From NCBI GenBank assembly GCA_009667805.1, contig CM019067.1, positions 249,523,721 through 249,587,720 of the forward strand: a stretch of 64,000 bases of DNA. Direction: 5' to 3'. Position 1 is the stretch's first letter; each line of letters opens with the position of its first letter. A program made the position numbers and the translations under genes. This stretch comes from Leptobrachium leishanense (lineage: Eukaryota > Chordata > Amphibia > Anura > Megophryidae). The notes beneath the pieces are model-generated. The model saw only the letters and a program-made list of their open reading frames with translations, did no database searches and was not told the DNA's origin. Shown here one piece after another: positions 23,020-34,187 of the stretch.

Positions 23020-23280
23020 ACTTACAATGTGTCTACTGTAAAATAAACAAGTTTTTATTTATAATTCACAACTCTCAATGTCCATACTGTAAAATACACT
23101 ATTGTACAGTAAAAGCGCAACTCTCAATGTGTCTACTGTAAAAGCCCCTATTTTAAGTCAAGTTGTACCTCGCTAGGTCCCTAGTGTAAAATCCCCTATT
23201 TTACATTAAGACACGGAACTCTAGTAATGTCCACGATTTTACAGTAAAACCGCAATGTCCGTACAGTATGTCGCGCAGTT
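23020..23280. repeat. Degenerate tandem repeat around an ACTGTAAAA word
   Basis: About five diverged copies of a 50-60-bp unit of the form CAACTCTCAATGT..CTACTGTAAAA.(AC)CCCTATTTT. Copies are clearest near 23025, 23070, 23120, 23170 and 23215. Some copies carry the inverse TTTTACAGTAAAA, making short hairpins. Confidence 0.55.
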
Positions 23281-23810
23281 TCTTTAAACTCATAACTCAC
23301 TTCCTTGCAGATATATTTACAGGCTGACTTTTGATTTAGTGTTTTAATGGGGGTGCCAATTTCTCAACTTTTTTTCATCACCCAAATTACTTAGCTACAG
23401 TATCTCTCACAAAGTTCCGGACTCGCAGCCTCTGTGGCGTCCTCTTTTCTTGCAGTTTTGCTCTCTAGTAGTAAACCTGCTTTTCCGCATTTAGCAGGTG
23501 AGCAAACTGAATAGTGGTTTTGCCATACCGGCCCGTAGAGTGGTCGTACCCCCTCGGGGATACATTGACCTTTAGTACATTCCACCCTAAATGGGAATTA
23601 ATGTTTCTTGATAGGGAAATCATAAATCTTGTTTTACCTTTTCTTACTACTTTGCCAGGGTTTACTCTCTGGACAATTTTTCCTGAATGGTCATTATTTT
23701 GCCTACTTGCCTTGAGTTAGTGTGCCTTGCACATGTATTGTCCTGTTTATTGCTGCTTGATATGCTGACTGTCTACTGTTTACTGTAATTTCTTTAAATT
23801 GTGTATATGG
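23281..23810. other. Unrecognised DNA
   Basis: No supportable feature. Confidence 0.3.
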
Positions 23811-24712
23811 TAAAGCCCGAAGTGCGGTTAATCCTAGGATTACCCGGGTAATCCCGACATTACCCAAAACCGCTGGGTAAAGCTGCAAAAAAATGAAAAT
23901 TTCAGACTTTACCCGGATAATTTTAGGACTAACCAACTGCCCTTGGGTAACAGTCTGGAAGAGCTGAAAAAAAATCGCACTTTACCCGGATAATGTGCAA
24001 GTCTGAAGCTTCACCCGGGTAATCTGCAGAGCATCCAACCCCACTTGGGTAACAGTGAATTTTGCTATTATCTATGGATATTATCAATGAAAATGGCAAA
24101 AGACAAACATTAAAATGTATTGCAGATATAATGAATATACAGAGTAACAGGATATGTTTCTTATATGAATGTGAAAGAGTTACATGATATTTATTATGTG
24201 TCATATGTGCTTATATATCATTTATAAAACATAATAACCATCAGGTTACTCTTTATATAAGATCTTTATCTTCATAAATTAATTTTCAGACAATGTACAG
24301 AGTTATATGACAGTTTAGTGAGGTTTGTGACTGTGGATACAATTTGGTTAAAAATAACAAACACTATTTTATTATCAGTCAGATAACATTTTGCAGCTTT
24401 ATCCGGGTAATCCTCGAATTCAGTCAACTGTAACCTGCTGAAAATCCAAGAAAACCGGAGCACCCAGAGGCGTTTGGATACTTTGCAGATCACCCGGATA
24501 AAGTCTGATGTTTCGTTGCACATCACACTTTATCCAGCAATACTAGGGTAATGTGCGTTTTTACCCGGGTGAAACACAGCAAAAAACCTAAGTACCCAGA
24601 GGCCTCTGGATACTTTGCAGATTACATGGGTAAAGTCCAAAATTTAATTTCACTTCGAATTTTTGCTAATGACGCCTGGCTAATGCTAGGATTAACCACA
24701 CTTCGGGCTTTA
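23811..24712. mobile_element. 902-bp TIR element with clustered ACCCGGGTAA motifs
   Basis: The ends TAAAGCCCGAAGTGCGGTTA and TAACCACACTTCGGGCTTTA form a TIR of about 29 bp with two mismatches. The interior carries roughly a dozen forms of (T)TACCC(G/A)GGTAA or half of it: near 23842, 23863, 23876, 23909, 23943, 23984, 24016, 24045, 24401, 24489, 24560 and 24626. No transposase frame. The superfamily is unknown to me; the motif array may be a set of transposase or host-factor sites (inference). Confidence 0.65.
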
Positions 24713-25178
24713 ACCTTAACATATGCATTACTTAATTACATTGAAAATGTATAATCCCCAAATTAAAGAATTTTGAAAACAATATATGTAAGTCAGCTTT
24801 TATGGGCAGTGTTAATATATTTAAATTACAGATATTGTATTTCTGCTTCTCTGGTAATGTTTTAGACCATGGGCCTCTGTCAATTGCATTGTCCAGAATA
24901 AAACTGGCAAAGCAAACATTTTCTCCTGTTTTGTTGTTTGTTTTCTCTATTAAGCCGTACTAAAAAGCTTTTACCACTGCACTCACTAAAGAAAAGTTAT
25001 CGACCTATGTTTTGACCAGATGTACATGGAAAACAGTAGGACTCACTAAGTGCATAGTATTCTTATTGGCAACAGAAGGATACGATAATAAATCAAAATA
25101 AACAGAGAAACACTGACTTTCATGCTAAATTATATATATATGCCTTGAGTTTTGTCACAAATTATATATGTGTATATA
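24713..25178. other. Unrecognised A+T-rich DNA
   Basis: Nothing supportable before the Tc1 element. Confidence 0.3.
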
Positions 25179-26793
25179 CAGTTGTGTTCAAAATTATTCA
25201 ACCCCCAATGCTGTAAAGGGTTTTAGGGAATGTAGTGTACATTTGTAATTGTATTCAGAATGAAATCCTACAAGGACTTTTTAAAGAACCATATGCAACT
25301 AAAATGACATCAATTGGTTTTGTAATACAGTAGTAAATGTTTCTTTTGTGAATTCTTCATTGACACAATTATTCAACCCCTTAAAGACTACCACTCTGAA
25401 GAACAGAGGTTCATTCAAGTGTTTTCAATCAGGTATTGAAAACACCTGTGGATGTCACGGAGCAGCAATAAAGCATAATCAGCACCAATTAGGCAGCTTT
25501 AAAATGACTGTGATACTCAGCTCCTTCTAGACATTTACTGGTGTGGTTACAAACATGGTGAAGTCAAGAGAATGGTCCAGGAAGACAAGAGAAGAGGTGA
25601 TTACTCTTCACAGGAAGGGCAATGGTTATAAGAAGATTGCAAAGATGTTAAACATACCAAGAGAGACCATAGGAAGCATCATTCGCAAATTCAAGGCAAA
25701 GGGCACTGTTGAAACGCTACCTGGTCGTGGCAGAAAGAAGATGCTGACTTCGACTGCTGTGCGCTACCTGAAGCGTAGAGTGGAGAAAAGTCCCCGTGTG
25801 ACTGCTGAGGAACTGAGAAAAGATTTGTCAGATGTGGGTACTGAAGTTTCAGCTCAGACAATATGGCGCACACTGCGTAATGAAGGCCTCCATGCCAGAA
25901 CTCCCAGGCGCACCCCCTTGCTGTCTCCAAAGAATAAGAAGAGTCGACTGCAGTATGCCAAAAGTCATGTGGACAAACCACAGAAGTTTTGGGATAGTGT
26001 TCTGTGGACTGATGAAACAAAATTAGAACTGTTTGGGCCCATGGATTAACGTTATGTTTGGAGGAGGAAGAACAAGGCCTATGAAGAAAACACCTTGCCT
26101 ACTGTGAAGCATGGCGGGGGGGTCAATCATGCTTTGGGGCTGTTTTGCTTCTGCAGGTACAGGGAAGCTTCAGCGTGTGCAAGGTACCATGAATTCTCTT
26201 CAGTACCAGGAGATATTGGATGACAATGTGATGCAGTCCGTCACAAACCTGAGGCTTGGGAGATGTTGGACCTTTCAACAGGACAATGATCCCAAGCATA
26301 CCTCCAAGTCCACTAGAGCATGGTTGCAGATTAAAGGCTGGAACATTTTGGAGTGGCCATCGCAGTCATCTGACTTAAATCCGATTGAGAACCTCTGGTG
26401 GGACTTAAAGAAAGCAGTTGCAGTGCGCAAGCCTTAGAATGTGACTGAACTGGAGGCTTTTGCCCATGACGAATGGGCGAAGATACCCGTAGATCGCTGC
26501 AAGACACTTGTGTCAAGCTATGCTTCACGTTTAAAAGCTGTTATAACTGTAAAAGGATGTTGTACTAAGTACTAAGATTGAATGTCACTTGGGGGTTGAA
26601 TAAAACTGATAATGATGTGAGCACAGAAAAGACATTTGTGGTTATTTCATTATAAATGTTATGTTATATTTGTCTGACCTACACGTGCCTCTTTGACTTA
26701 ATTGTAAGCAAGATGACTGAATGATCAAAATCAATGTCAAACTGGCCAAAACACTCAATTTCAGTGGGGGTTGAATAATTTTGAACACAACTG
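25179..26793 (+). mobile_element. Tc1-like transposon, full length, inactive
   Basis: 1615 bp with terminal inverted repeats starting CAGTTGTGTTCAAAATTATT, inserted in a TA-rich site so that TA flanks both ends. A second, inner repeat (CAATTATTCAACCCCTTA near 25368; its inverse within GGGGGTTGAATAAA near 26591) gives the IR/DR arrangement of many Tc1 elements. One transposase gene fills the interior. Length and layout match typical vertebrate Tc1 elements (about 1.6 kb). Confidence 0.95.
25555..26575 (+). pseudogene. Tc1-like transposase, three lesions
   Basis: ATG at 25555 (MVKSREWS...) is chosen over the upstream GTG because Tc1 transposases usually start this way. The ancestral length would be about 340 residues. 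The N-terminal half has the paired HTH region (EEVITLHRKGNGYKKIAKML; TVETLPGRGRKKMLT). The DDE catalytic core has all three acids: D in LWTDETK, D in FQQDNDPKH and E in NPIENLW, with 34 residues between the last two. Lesions: TAA at 26047-26049; a frame change in the seven-G run at 26116-26122; TAG at 26435-26437. The natural stop would be TAA at 26573-26575. The catalytic residues are intact but the gene cannot make a full protein. Confidence 0.95.
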
Positions 26794-27171
26794 TATATAT
26801 ATATATTTCAATGTGTATTACTCATGCAGTGGATAACACAGCATACAGCAAATGTTAAAGTGGAGACCCGAAATGTGGCAGCTATAAAACCCTGAGGTCC
26901 TCCAAATAAATACATCTGCTTTCTTAGACCCTGTAGCCTAGATTTATTTTTTTATGAATTTTTTTTATTATTATTTTTGCATACAGCAAGTGGGAATGTA
27001 CAAATGATGGATATAATACTTATCAGAGCTGTTGAGCAGATAAATAGTAGCACTTTAGTATAAAATGGGACCTTTAACATGAAAGCAAAACAGATCTCAT
27101 TGAGCAGTATATCTGTTTTACACGCACTCTATACACAGTGTCTTTTCATATTTTTATGTACCGGCTGGGTG
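26794..27171. other. Unrecognised A+T-rich DNA
   Basis: Nothing supportable. Confidence 0.3.
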
Positions 27172-27370
27172 GAGTAGAGGTTAACATCACTGCTCTATAA
27201 CTGTGGAGAGAGACTGTGGAGACACAGGTTCGATCCTGGCAAGAGCACCTCTCCAGTAAGTGTCCATGGGCAAGACACCTAACGGTACATACTCGCCACC
27301 CAGGACATACTTGAAAACGAGAGAAATCTCAATGTATCCATCCTGGTAAAACACTTTCTCAAAAAAAATA
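27172..27370 (+). mobile_element. tRNA-derived SINE
   Basis: Begins GGCTGGGTGGAGTAGAGG, an A-box-like tRNA head. The B box GGTTCGATCC lies at 27228-27237, i.e. with tRNA spacing. A tRNA-unrelated body follows (GGGCAAGACACCTAACGG, GAGAGAAATCTCAATG), then CTTTCTC and an A-rich tail. The body's end also occurs alone in inverse orientation at 28197-28276. Confidence 0.8.
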
Positions 27371-27779
27371 ATAAGACAATCTCTGTATAAATGTGCCTTT
27401 GCCTCGTTAGGTGAGATTGGCTTCCACCATACTCATCATGCACAAATCTTTTGATTCATAAATATGCAATGAATAGAGAAGCACACAATAGTGTAAACCA
27501 GACAGGCACTGAGGATTTGTCACGACTCTCAGGGGCAGTATAAGAACCCAGTATTTCGGTGAAGGCAGAGGTAGACGTTAAGTGTAAAGTTCAAATAGGG
27601 GTATATTGCAAATAATACATGAATCAGGCAAATAATCAGGGCCGGATACTGAGACACAGGAAAGCAGACACAGAAAGACAAGTAAGTCAGGAAGGGAGCT
27701 GGACATAGGAGAAAACTAAATACAAAGGCTACAAGGAGACTTACTGAACACACAAGGAAGGCAGAGTACAGGAGGTAAG
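27371..27779. other. Unrecognised DNA
   Basis: Includes a purine-rich stretch (27655-27775). No gene. Confidence 0.3.
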
Positions 27780-27990
27780 TAGTAGGACAGGTTGCGGGAA
27801 TACAGGTTACAGGGCTGTAGATAGGGATAAGTGTAGGTGAACGTCCAGAGATGCTGAGAAAAGGAGTCTAGTTAGCAGGGATGGTATGGATGTGGGTACA
27901 CAGGATACAGGGCTATAGGTAGAAGGCAACTATAGGTGAGTGTCCAGAGGTGCTGAAAGTAGGAGTCCAGTTAGCAGGGATCAGGCAGCT
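27780..27990. repeat. Two-copy tandem repeat, about 100-bp unit
   Basis: The copies share TACAGGGCT(A/G)TAG, GTGTCCAGAG/ACGTCCAGAG, TGCTGA and GTTAGCAGGGAT. Each unit is about 95-105 bp. Function unknown. Confidence 0.55.
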
Positions 27991-28196
27991 TGAGTAGACA
28001 CACTGTGGGCAGCTTGAACTGGAATATTGTGGGCAGACAGGGTAAATCCAGGCAATGAATATAAAGAATGGCGCAGTACAAAAGGGGTAATCAATACTTG
28101 TAGTGAGGAACAGGCCAATAGGTCAGGGCAGGCAGCGGCAAGTAGGGGTCACAAAGGCAGGCCAAGGGTTGGTACACAAATAATCCAAAGGGAGAT
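27991..28196. other. Unrecognised DNA
   Basis: Continuation of a purine-rich block. A 140-codon frame starts here at 28027 and runs through a SINE tail, so I do not call it a gene. Confidence 0.3.
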
Positions 28197-28276
28197 AGGT
28201 ATTTATTTATATATAAAGTATTTTACCAGGAAGGATACATTGAGATTTCTCTCATTTTCAAGCATGTCCCGGGTAA
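28197..28276 (-). mobile_element. SINE 3' tail fragment
   Basis: Inverse match to the end of the SINE at 27172-27370: TATTTTACCAGGAAGGATAC, ATTGAGATTTCTCTC and TTCAAGCATGTCC. The tRNA head is absent. Confidence 0.65.
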
Positions 28277-28730
28277 GCAGGCTTCTTGTTGGCGAGCAGA
28301 CCAGAATGCTGAAGCCCTGTGGTTCGGACGTGGCTCCTTTTTGTTGCTGCAAAATCACTGGTAGGAGGACACACACCTGTGGCCTGGGCAGGGCAGACCC
28401 GGACTGGGATCTGGGGCATTATGGTCAGGCCACTCTAAGACCATGGTAATCGCAGGAAAGCTGCTGCCAGAGTTCAAGCTATGAAGCAGCATCCATCTGG
28501 GCCTTCCTGTGGCGGCAAGTCTTTCTGCGACTGCAAGGGGGCATCTGGCAGGGGTTGTGACAGGATTAAAATATATATTTGGATGAACTCAGGTGATGGA
28601 GAGCCAGCAACAACAGGGGCTCTCCTGTATAGGCACCAAGTGAACTTCTGGGGTCACCCAGCTCTATCGTACACTGGAAAGTGCTGGTATCTTGGGTCCT
28701 TGGTAGATAGACGGCACCGGATCTCCAATA
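28277..28730. other. Unrecognised G+C-richer DNA
   Basis: No gene supported. The 156-codon frame at 28481-28951 extends into the inverted repeat and shows no protein signature. Confidence 0.3.
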
Positions 28731-28732
28731 GT

Positions 28733-29310
28733 AAAAACAAATTTATTAAATATAATGAGAAAAGGGGGGGGGTGAGGATCCTGAGGACGAGCAACAGCAC
28801 TAGTGGCCTGCTCTACGGTGGGTGCCCGCTCAGGTCTCACAAGGTTTTAGCTTGCTTGTGCCATTACAGGGATGAATGCTCCATATGCAAATCAGCCTGC
28901 TCTCACTCAATGAGGGTGGCCAGTACTGATTGCCAAGTACATCATCCCTGAACGAGAGGTGCAGCAACCCTCGATGATCGTTTCGGCCTTCTTGGGCCTC
29001 GTCAGGAGGGTATAGCTGACACCCCTCTAGGCACATCAAGCAAGGGGTCCACATCTGGATGACCCTGTATACTTATAGTGAGAAAAGGGGGTTGCTGCAC
29101 CTCTCGTGCAGGGATGACGTCCTTGGCAATCAGCACTGGCCACCCTTTTTGGGTGAGAGCAGGCTGATTTGCATATGGAGCATCCATCCCTGTAATGGCT
29201 CATACAAGCTAAAACCTTGTGAGACCTGAGCGTGCCCCCACCGTAGAGCAGGCCACTAGTGCTGTTGCTCGTCCTCAGGATCCTCACCCCCCCTTTCTCA
29301 TTATTAAATA
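28733..29310. repeat. Large inverted repeat, about 230-bp arms
   Basis: The left arm (about 28735-28972) reads ATAATGAGAAAAGGGGG, GAGGATCCTGAGGACGAG, CACTAGTGGCCTGC, GCTCCATATGCAAATCAGCC. The right arm (about 29080-29312) is its inverse with scattered changes. The central part contains GATCGTTTCGGCCTTCTTGG, a phrase seen in many vertebrate repeats. Both arms give the same short translated peptide, confirming the duplication. Confidence 0.85.
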
Positions 29311-30097
29311 ATGATATTTAATAGCAGCAACCACAAGCAGATGTCATGAGTAGTCACTGGCCCTGCAGGTTTATATGCCATTAAAGCCTCACCCACCTTA
29401 ATATACTGTATATATACTTTTTCACGCCTCTGTTGAATTAGAGCATGCCATTTTTATATCGTCATATAAAACTTGCAAAATAAACTAAGACACATTGCAA
29501 AACTGTTTCACACATTTTTAAAACGAATCGAAAAGGCAAGATAGAGTGTGATCATTGTTAATAATTTGCATAGTAATTTGTATTTTATTTAGTAATTAGG
29601 TAGAACCATAGCTGTAAGGCTAGAATATTATTAAAACACCACCCATTAGATGTGTTATAAGTGAAACGTTTCATTCAGTAAAAACAGGTCTATAATTAGG
29701 TACATATAGATTTGAAGCATGCCAGACAAATATTGTGTCCTTGCCCTCCACGCCTCCATTCCATCTGTTGGATTTAACATTAATCTATGAGCAAACAAAA
29801 TTAGTAAAGCAGAAATTATGCATTCAATGATTTAAATATTTTCAGAATCATAACGGGAGAAAATAAATAAGCAAACTCTACCCATAATGCAATCAGGTTT
29901 AAAATTCATAGTGGGAACATTTGCACAGCAAAAACATTAGAAACAATTTTATAGTAAAATTCTCTATCTGAAAAATTCAACATATAACCGTTGAGATTAT
30001 GACAGCCGTTTGATCATTTCAGGTAATAGTTAATTTATGGTAAAAAATACAATCTGTAAAATGCATAATGAATGAATTATGAGAAATAAAAGGATTT
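29311..30097. other. Unrecognised A+T-rich DNA
   Basis: No feature supported. Confidence 0.35.
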
Positions 30098-30515
30098 TTA
30101 ACCTCCCTGGCGGTCTATTTATTTAAAATCTTCTTGTCCCAAAGCGCTCAATTATTTTTTTGTTTTGCCCCCCCCCTTGCGGCATCCCGAGTGTAGCTCT
30201 CGGTTAAATTCCTATACTGGAAGCGGTAACCCCGAGCAACACTTGGGATGTCGCTGGATACATCACCTCTCCCTGCGCTCTCTCGATGCCCACAGTTGTC
30301 TCCTCCGGCGATCTCAACCTCATACTTCCTGGTTCCCTCCTCGCGAGAAGGAATACAGGAAGTAAAACGCCGCGATCGCCGGAGGAGACTGCTGAGATCA
30401 TCGAGGGAGCGGAGGGAAAGGTGTTGTATACAGCCCGAGTGTGTCTCGGGGTTACCGCTCTCAGCGGTGAAATTTAACCCCGAGACACACTCGGGATCAC
30501 CGCCAGGGAGGTTAA
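30098..30515. mobile_element. piggyBac-like MITE P3
   Basis: The body at 30102-30511 is between TTAA copies, with TIRs CCTCCCTGGCGGT and ACCGCCAGGGAGG. A second, inner palindrome pairs CTCCTCCGGCGATC with GATCGCCGGAGGAG. Near the right end, CCCGAGTGTGTCTCGGGG pairs with its inverse. Closest to P2. Confidence 0.88.
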
Positions 30516-31539
30516 GTTATATTTAATAATGAAAATATAACAGTATAGTGAAATAATATAGGATTATTCATACAGTGGCCAAAACTATGGGTGTAGGAAC
30601 TTAGCGGGATGTGGGGAGAGTTACCTTCATAGACATGTGAACATTGTATGTTTGGAATTGATGATTTCTTATATTGAAGGAGTTTTTCTTTAGTTCTAAA
30701 GATACATTTATAATTATATCATGAAGGGTACGGAGTGCTTGCTAACAAACACTTGGTAGTATGCAGTAGTAGTTTAATTATATTCTGCCTTTATGCCACT
30801 TCTAGCCCCCCCCCCCCACTAGAGGCTATCCCCTCCTGGTCTTTATGGATTCCTACACTCATGCCTGAAAGTATTTGAGGTTAGGATATTATTCAATCTA
30901 TGTGCCCTGTGATCGGACAACTGCCCTCACATGGTTTAGACACAGTTGTAAATTATACTTCAGGAATACCTGGACACCCATTGCATTTTGGACACAATTT
31001 TGCTTGACACTCAGTGCTACAGTTTGTGTAGAGAGGCAGCCAGTAAACTTGTACCATGTCATACAAGTGTTAATTAAATATAGACATATACAAATTTAGA
31101 TCAAATATAATTCATTATAAAATCAATCTGTAATCTCACTGTGAAAAACATTATTGGACTGTCGAAGCAGATTGAGGTGGGAAAAGGCATGGACAGGGTG
31201 CGAAGGCAGTGGAACCCTATGGACAGACCCCATATGTAGTATGCATATGTCTGGTCAAGGGCATGCTTGCAGCAGTTGTACATTCACTGGTGTATCAATG
31301 AACCCTTTGCAAGTGCAGCGTTAGGGGTGTTCAAGTGTTTATAGGTAGCAGATTTAGGAATAAAAGTAGTAAATCTAAGGAATAAGGGGCATCTTCTGTA
31401 TGGGGGCTTTAGAATTTATCTCTCATCTTTCCACCCATACTACATGATTTCAAAGGTTTGGATGCGAATATGACTCTAATGGACAATAACAGCCAAGATA
31501 CTGGTATATCTGATATGGTACTGTAAGAAGTCAAGCGCT
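30516..31539. other. Unrecognised DNA
   Basis: Only short frames. A C-run is present near 30806-30819. Confidence 0.3.
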
Positions 31540-31612
31540 GCGGAATATGCCAGCGCTGCGGAATATGCTGGCGCTTTATAAATAAAGAATAATAATAATA
31601 ATAATAATAGAT
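31540..31612 (+). repeat. Retroposon-type 3' tail with (AAT)n
   Basis: Two copies of GCGCTGCGGAATATGC, then TGGCGCTTTATAAATAAAG and (AAT)7-like repeat. This resembles the 3' tail of vertebrate retroposons that end in ATAAATAAA-type microsatellites. Body absent or not recognised. Confidence 0.45.
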
Positions 31613-33277
31613 ATCCAAATCTCTTTTTATAGGAGGCTGACAGACAAAAGTTCAGTTTTTTCTTTAGCTATATATGATACTCTTCACTCATTTGAATAAT
31701 AAATTAAAGGCATGAAATGAGATTGATTCCAGCCTAGTCAGTAAAAGGGAGTAAATCGTCAAGAGCCAACTTCCATTATTGTCACCCTCTTATTGAGCTT
31801 AATCCTAACCAGCCAATGTATTCATGACTCAGATCAGAATAATACAAAGCTGCTGAATGCCATGCACCATTTCAGGTATTGGTATCAACTCCTGGAGTCC
31901 ATAGGACTCAGTGGACCCCCAGCATGACCATGTGCGAGCTCTGCGAGGGGCCACAGAAGCAGCTGAGCAAGGCCAATAAGAACTACTTATTCCCAGTCTT
32001 CTGCTGCTTGTGGTCACAGGAAGTGGAGAATACCACTGCCCTCTGCCTCGCGTGGCTTGTGGTAAGTTAGGGATTTTTTGGGTTAAAAGGAGTATTACTG
32101 TAAACAGTTTTGCAAAAGCAAACTCCCTTAAACCCTGGTGTTAAGAATCTATTTCTTTCTGAATACCGCCTTATTTAAAAGAGCACTGGCTACCATGTAA
32201 AAGTTCATTCTCCTCTAGAGAGGAACAAATTAATGGCTCCTATATAAAGTATAGCCAACATTAATTTACAGTATGCAACCACAACCTCCGAGCCGCAAGC
32301 AAAGTGGTTGTAATAGCTGCAGTAGTTTTTAAGTTAACGGTTGGGGCTCTTTTGTCCAATGGCTCTAGCCTTTAGCTTAACGGCTACATTAGAATTGGAC
32401 CTAATGTTTCTTTGCATTGATATGTCCCAATGTCCAGCACAGGTGTCACCTTAGGGGGATTGTTTATTTTTTCTTTGATTTTATTGTCTAATAAGACATA
32501 CGACAGGGAGGACTCATCAGATGAAGAGTGGATCTCCAAAGCAGTGCGAAGTGGAGATTATCTCTGTACCCCCCAGATGTACTGTTACTGACATGCATGG
32601 TACTGTCCTGCCATCTCTATGTGATGTCAGTACTTCGATGACCTTCTGTTGCCATAGAAACCATTCATTTGTGTATCTTTAAGATGTTGTTTCTATAATA
32701 TTGCCATTGGTAACTGATTAGTAAAACATTTACGTCAAAACCATAAAGATCTAGCTGAACCTTGAAGGTGTCCCTCATTTATAGTCTGGAATAACTCAGT
32801 GGCATCTTATGATGAAATAAACACCAAGGTAACACGATTTTCTTTGCAACTCTGATGGAATTTAACTCAAGGTCGAATTCTCTGCAAAGTTTCTATTCAG
32901 ACAGAAACAGGGTTTGAGATTCTGTGTAAACTTGTTGGCGATCCATCAAAACCTGACCTTTGGTGGATCAGATTCCATTCCAACATATCATTTGTGCTAA
33001 ACTTTTATTCACAGTAGACGTGTTATGTCTGTAGCTGCGCAATAAAAAGGAACCTTCAACGTTAGCGAAGCTATGAAAATGAATTTGTTCTATTTTAGTG
33101 AACAAGCTGAGGAAAGAAGTGATGATTCATCCCTACAAATGTATCAACCGTTATGCATTTATTTTAACTTTTTACGTCAGTCCAACTTATTACGAAGAAT
33201 GTTAAGAGATTTGAGCTATATGTGGAGTTTACAGATTATTGTGATTTTATATATTTATTCTACTATTTGATTATAGA
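31613..33277. other. Mostly unrecognised; partial repeat L near 31870-32070
   Basis: At 31870-32070, ACTCCTGGAGTCCATAGGACTC and CCCAGTCTTCTGCTGCTTG echo repeat L. The remainder has no supportable feature. Confidence 0.3.
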
Positions 33278-34187
33278 CAGGGTAATTCAAAGAGATCCAA
33301 ATTGCTTGAGAAAGGTAACCGAACGCTGAAAATCAGCGTTCGGTTACCTTTCTTGGCCATTCGGCTTTCCAGAGAGCAGGCAATTCGCCAAATCCTGGTG
33401 AATTGCCTGAACATACGGTGCCTGTTCGGTGCCTGTTCGAGGGCAGTGAATCCCCATAAAAAAGCACTGCTTCGTCTATTCAGAGAACAAAAACCAGCAG
33501 TGAAAGGTTCCCCTAATGCCCTGCCATTCGGTGGTTTCATGCGGCAAATTTATTCAGGAGAATCCCATAGGCTTCAATGTTAAAAATATTCCCGTTTTAA
33601 TTCAATATCTAATATACCATTCATTATAAAATTCTGCAGTAAAGAGTCTCTTTATCTATAGATTTTTTCGGATATTTTAAGCATTTTTCTGTATTTTTTT
33701 TTTAAAAGTCTGATTTTTTTTCTTTTTAAACTTTACTTATTTTTTCTGTAAAAGCCCTTTTTATTATCATTCATTGGACCTCATATGTAAATTTCAGACA
33801 TTTTCGCTCAGTAGTTTCTTTGCAAACAGTGTTTCACTTTTCACACATTCAAGCAAACTGTTTTCCTAATTTATTCACTTCACTCGTCTGCGGTGTTGGC
33901 TTTTTCAGGCGGCTTCGCTGCGTGTGATGGGCTCCTGCTCTGATTTTTCCGTGGTTTTCGGCAGGTTAATCCAGATGTTTTTGCGGGTTTTCGCATGCAT
34001 TCGCTGGGTTTTGCGGTGAGTTTTCGTCGGGTTTGCGGCAGCTTTTCCCTGCAATTCGGGGACCCTGTGGTGTTTGCTGAATACACCGCAGGGTCACCGA
34101 AGTGGGATCGGCAAAACGTACCGAATTGAAGAGAACGAAAAGTCACCGAACGTGCGGTGACTTTTCGAATCTCTTTTAATTACCCTG
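33278..34187 (+). mobile_element. CAGGG element C2
   Basis: 910 bp, from CAGGGTAATTCAAAGAGATC to its inverse end ATTACCCTG. ATAGA occurs on both sides (33273-33277, 34188-34192), though relatives favour 3-bp duplications. Near each end is a strong hairpin: GGTAACCGAACGCTGA with its inverse at the left, and AAGTCACCG with CGGTGACTT at the right. Non-coding. Confidence 0.85.

Noticed and set aside
27173..27250. Functional tRNA gene
   Set aside because: B box and A-box-like head are present, but the acceptor stem does not close and the sequence continues into a SINE body with an A-rich tail.
28027..28951. 140- and 156-codon plus-strand genes
   Set aside because: They run through a SINE tail and one arm of the inverted repeat, with no protein signature.
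28975..29010. Regulatory site around the CGTTTCGGCC phrase
   Set aside because: This phrase is a common repeat core in vertebrate genomes and lies at the centre of an inverted repeat; no independent support.
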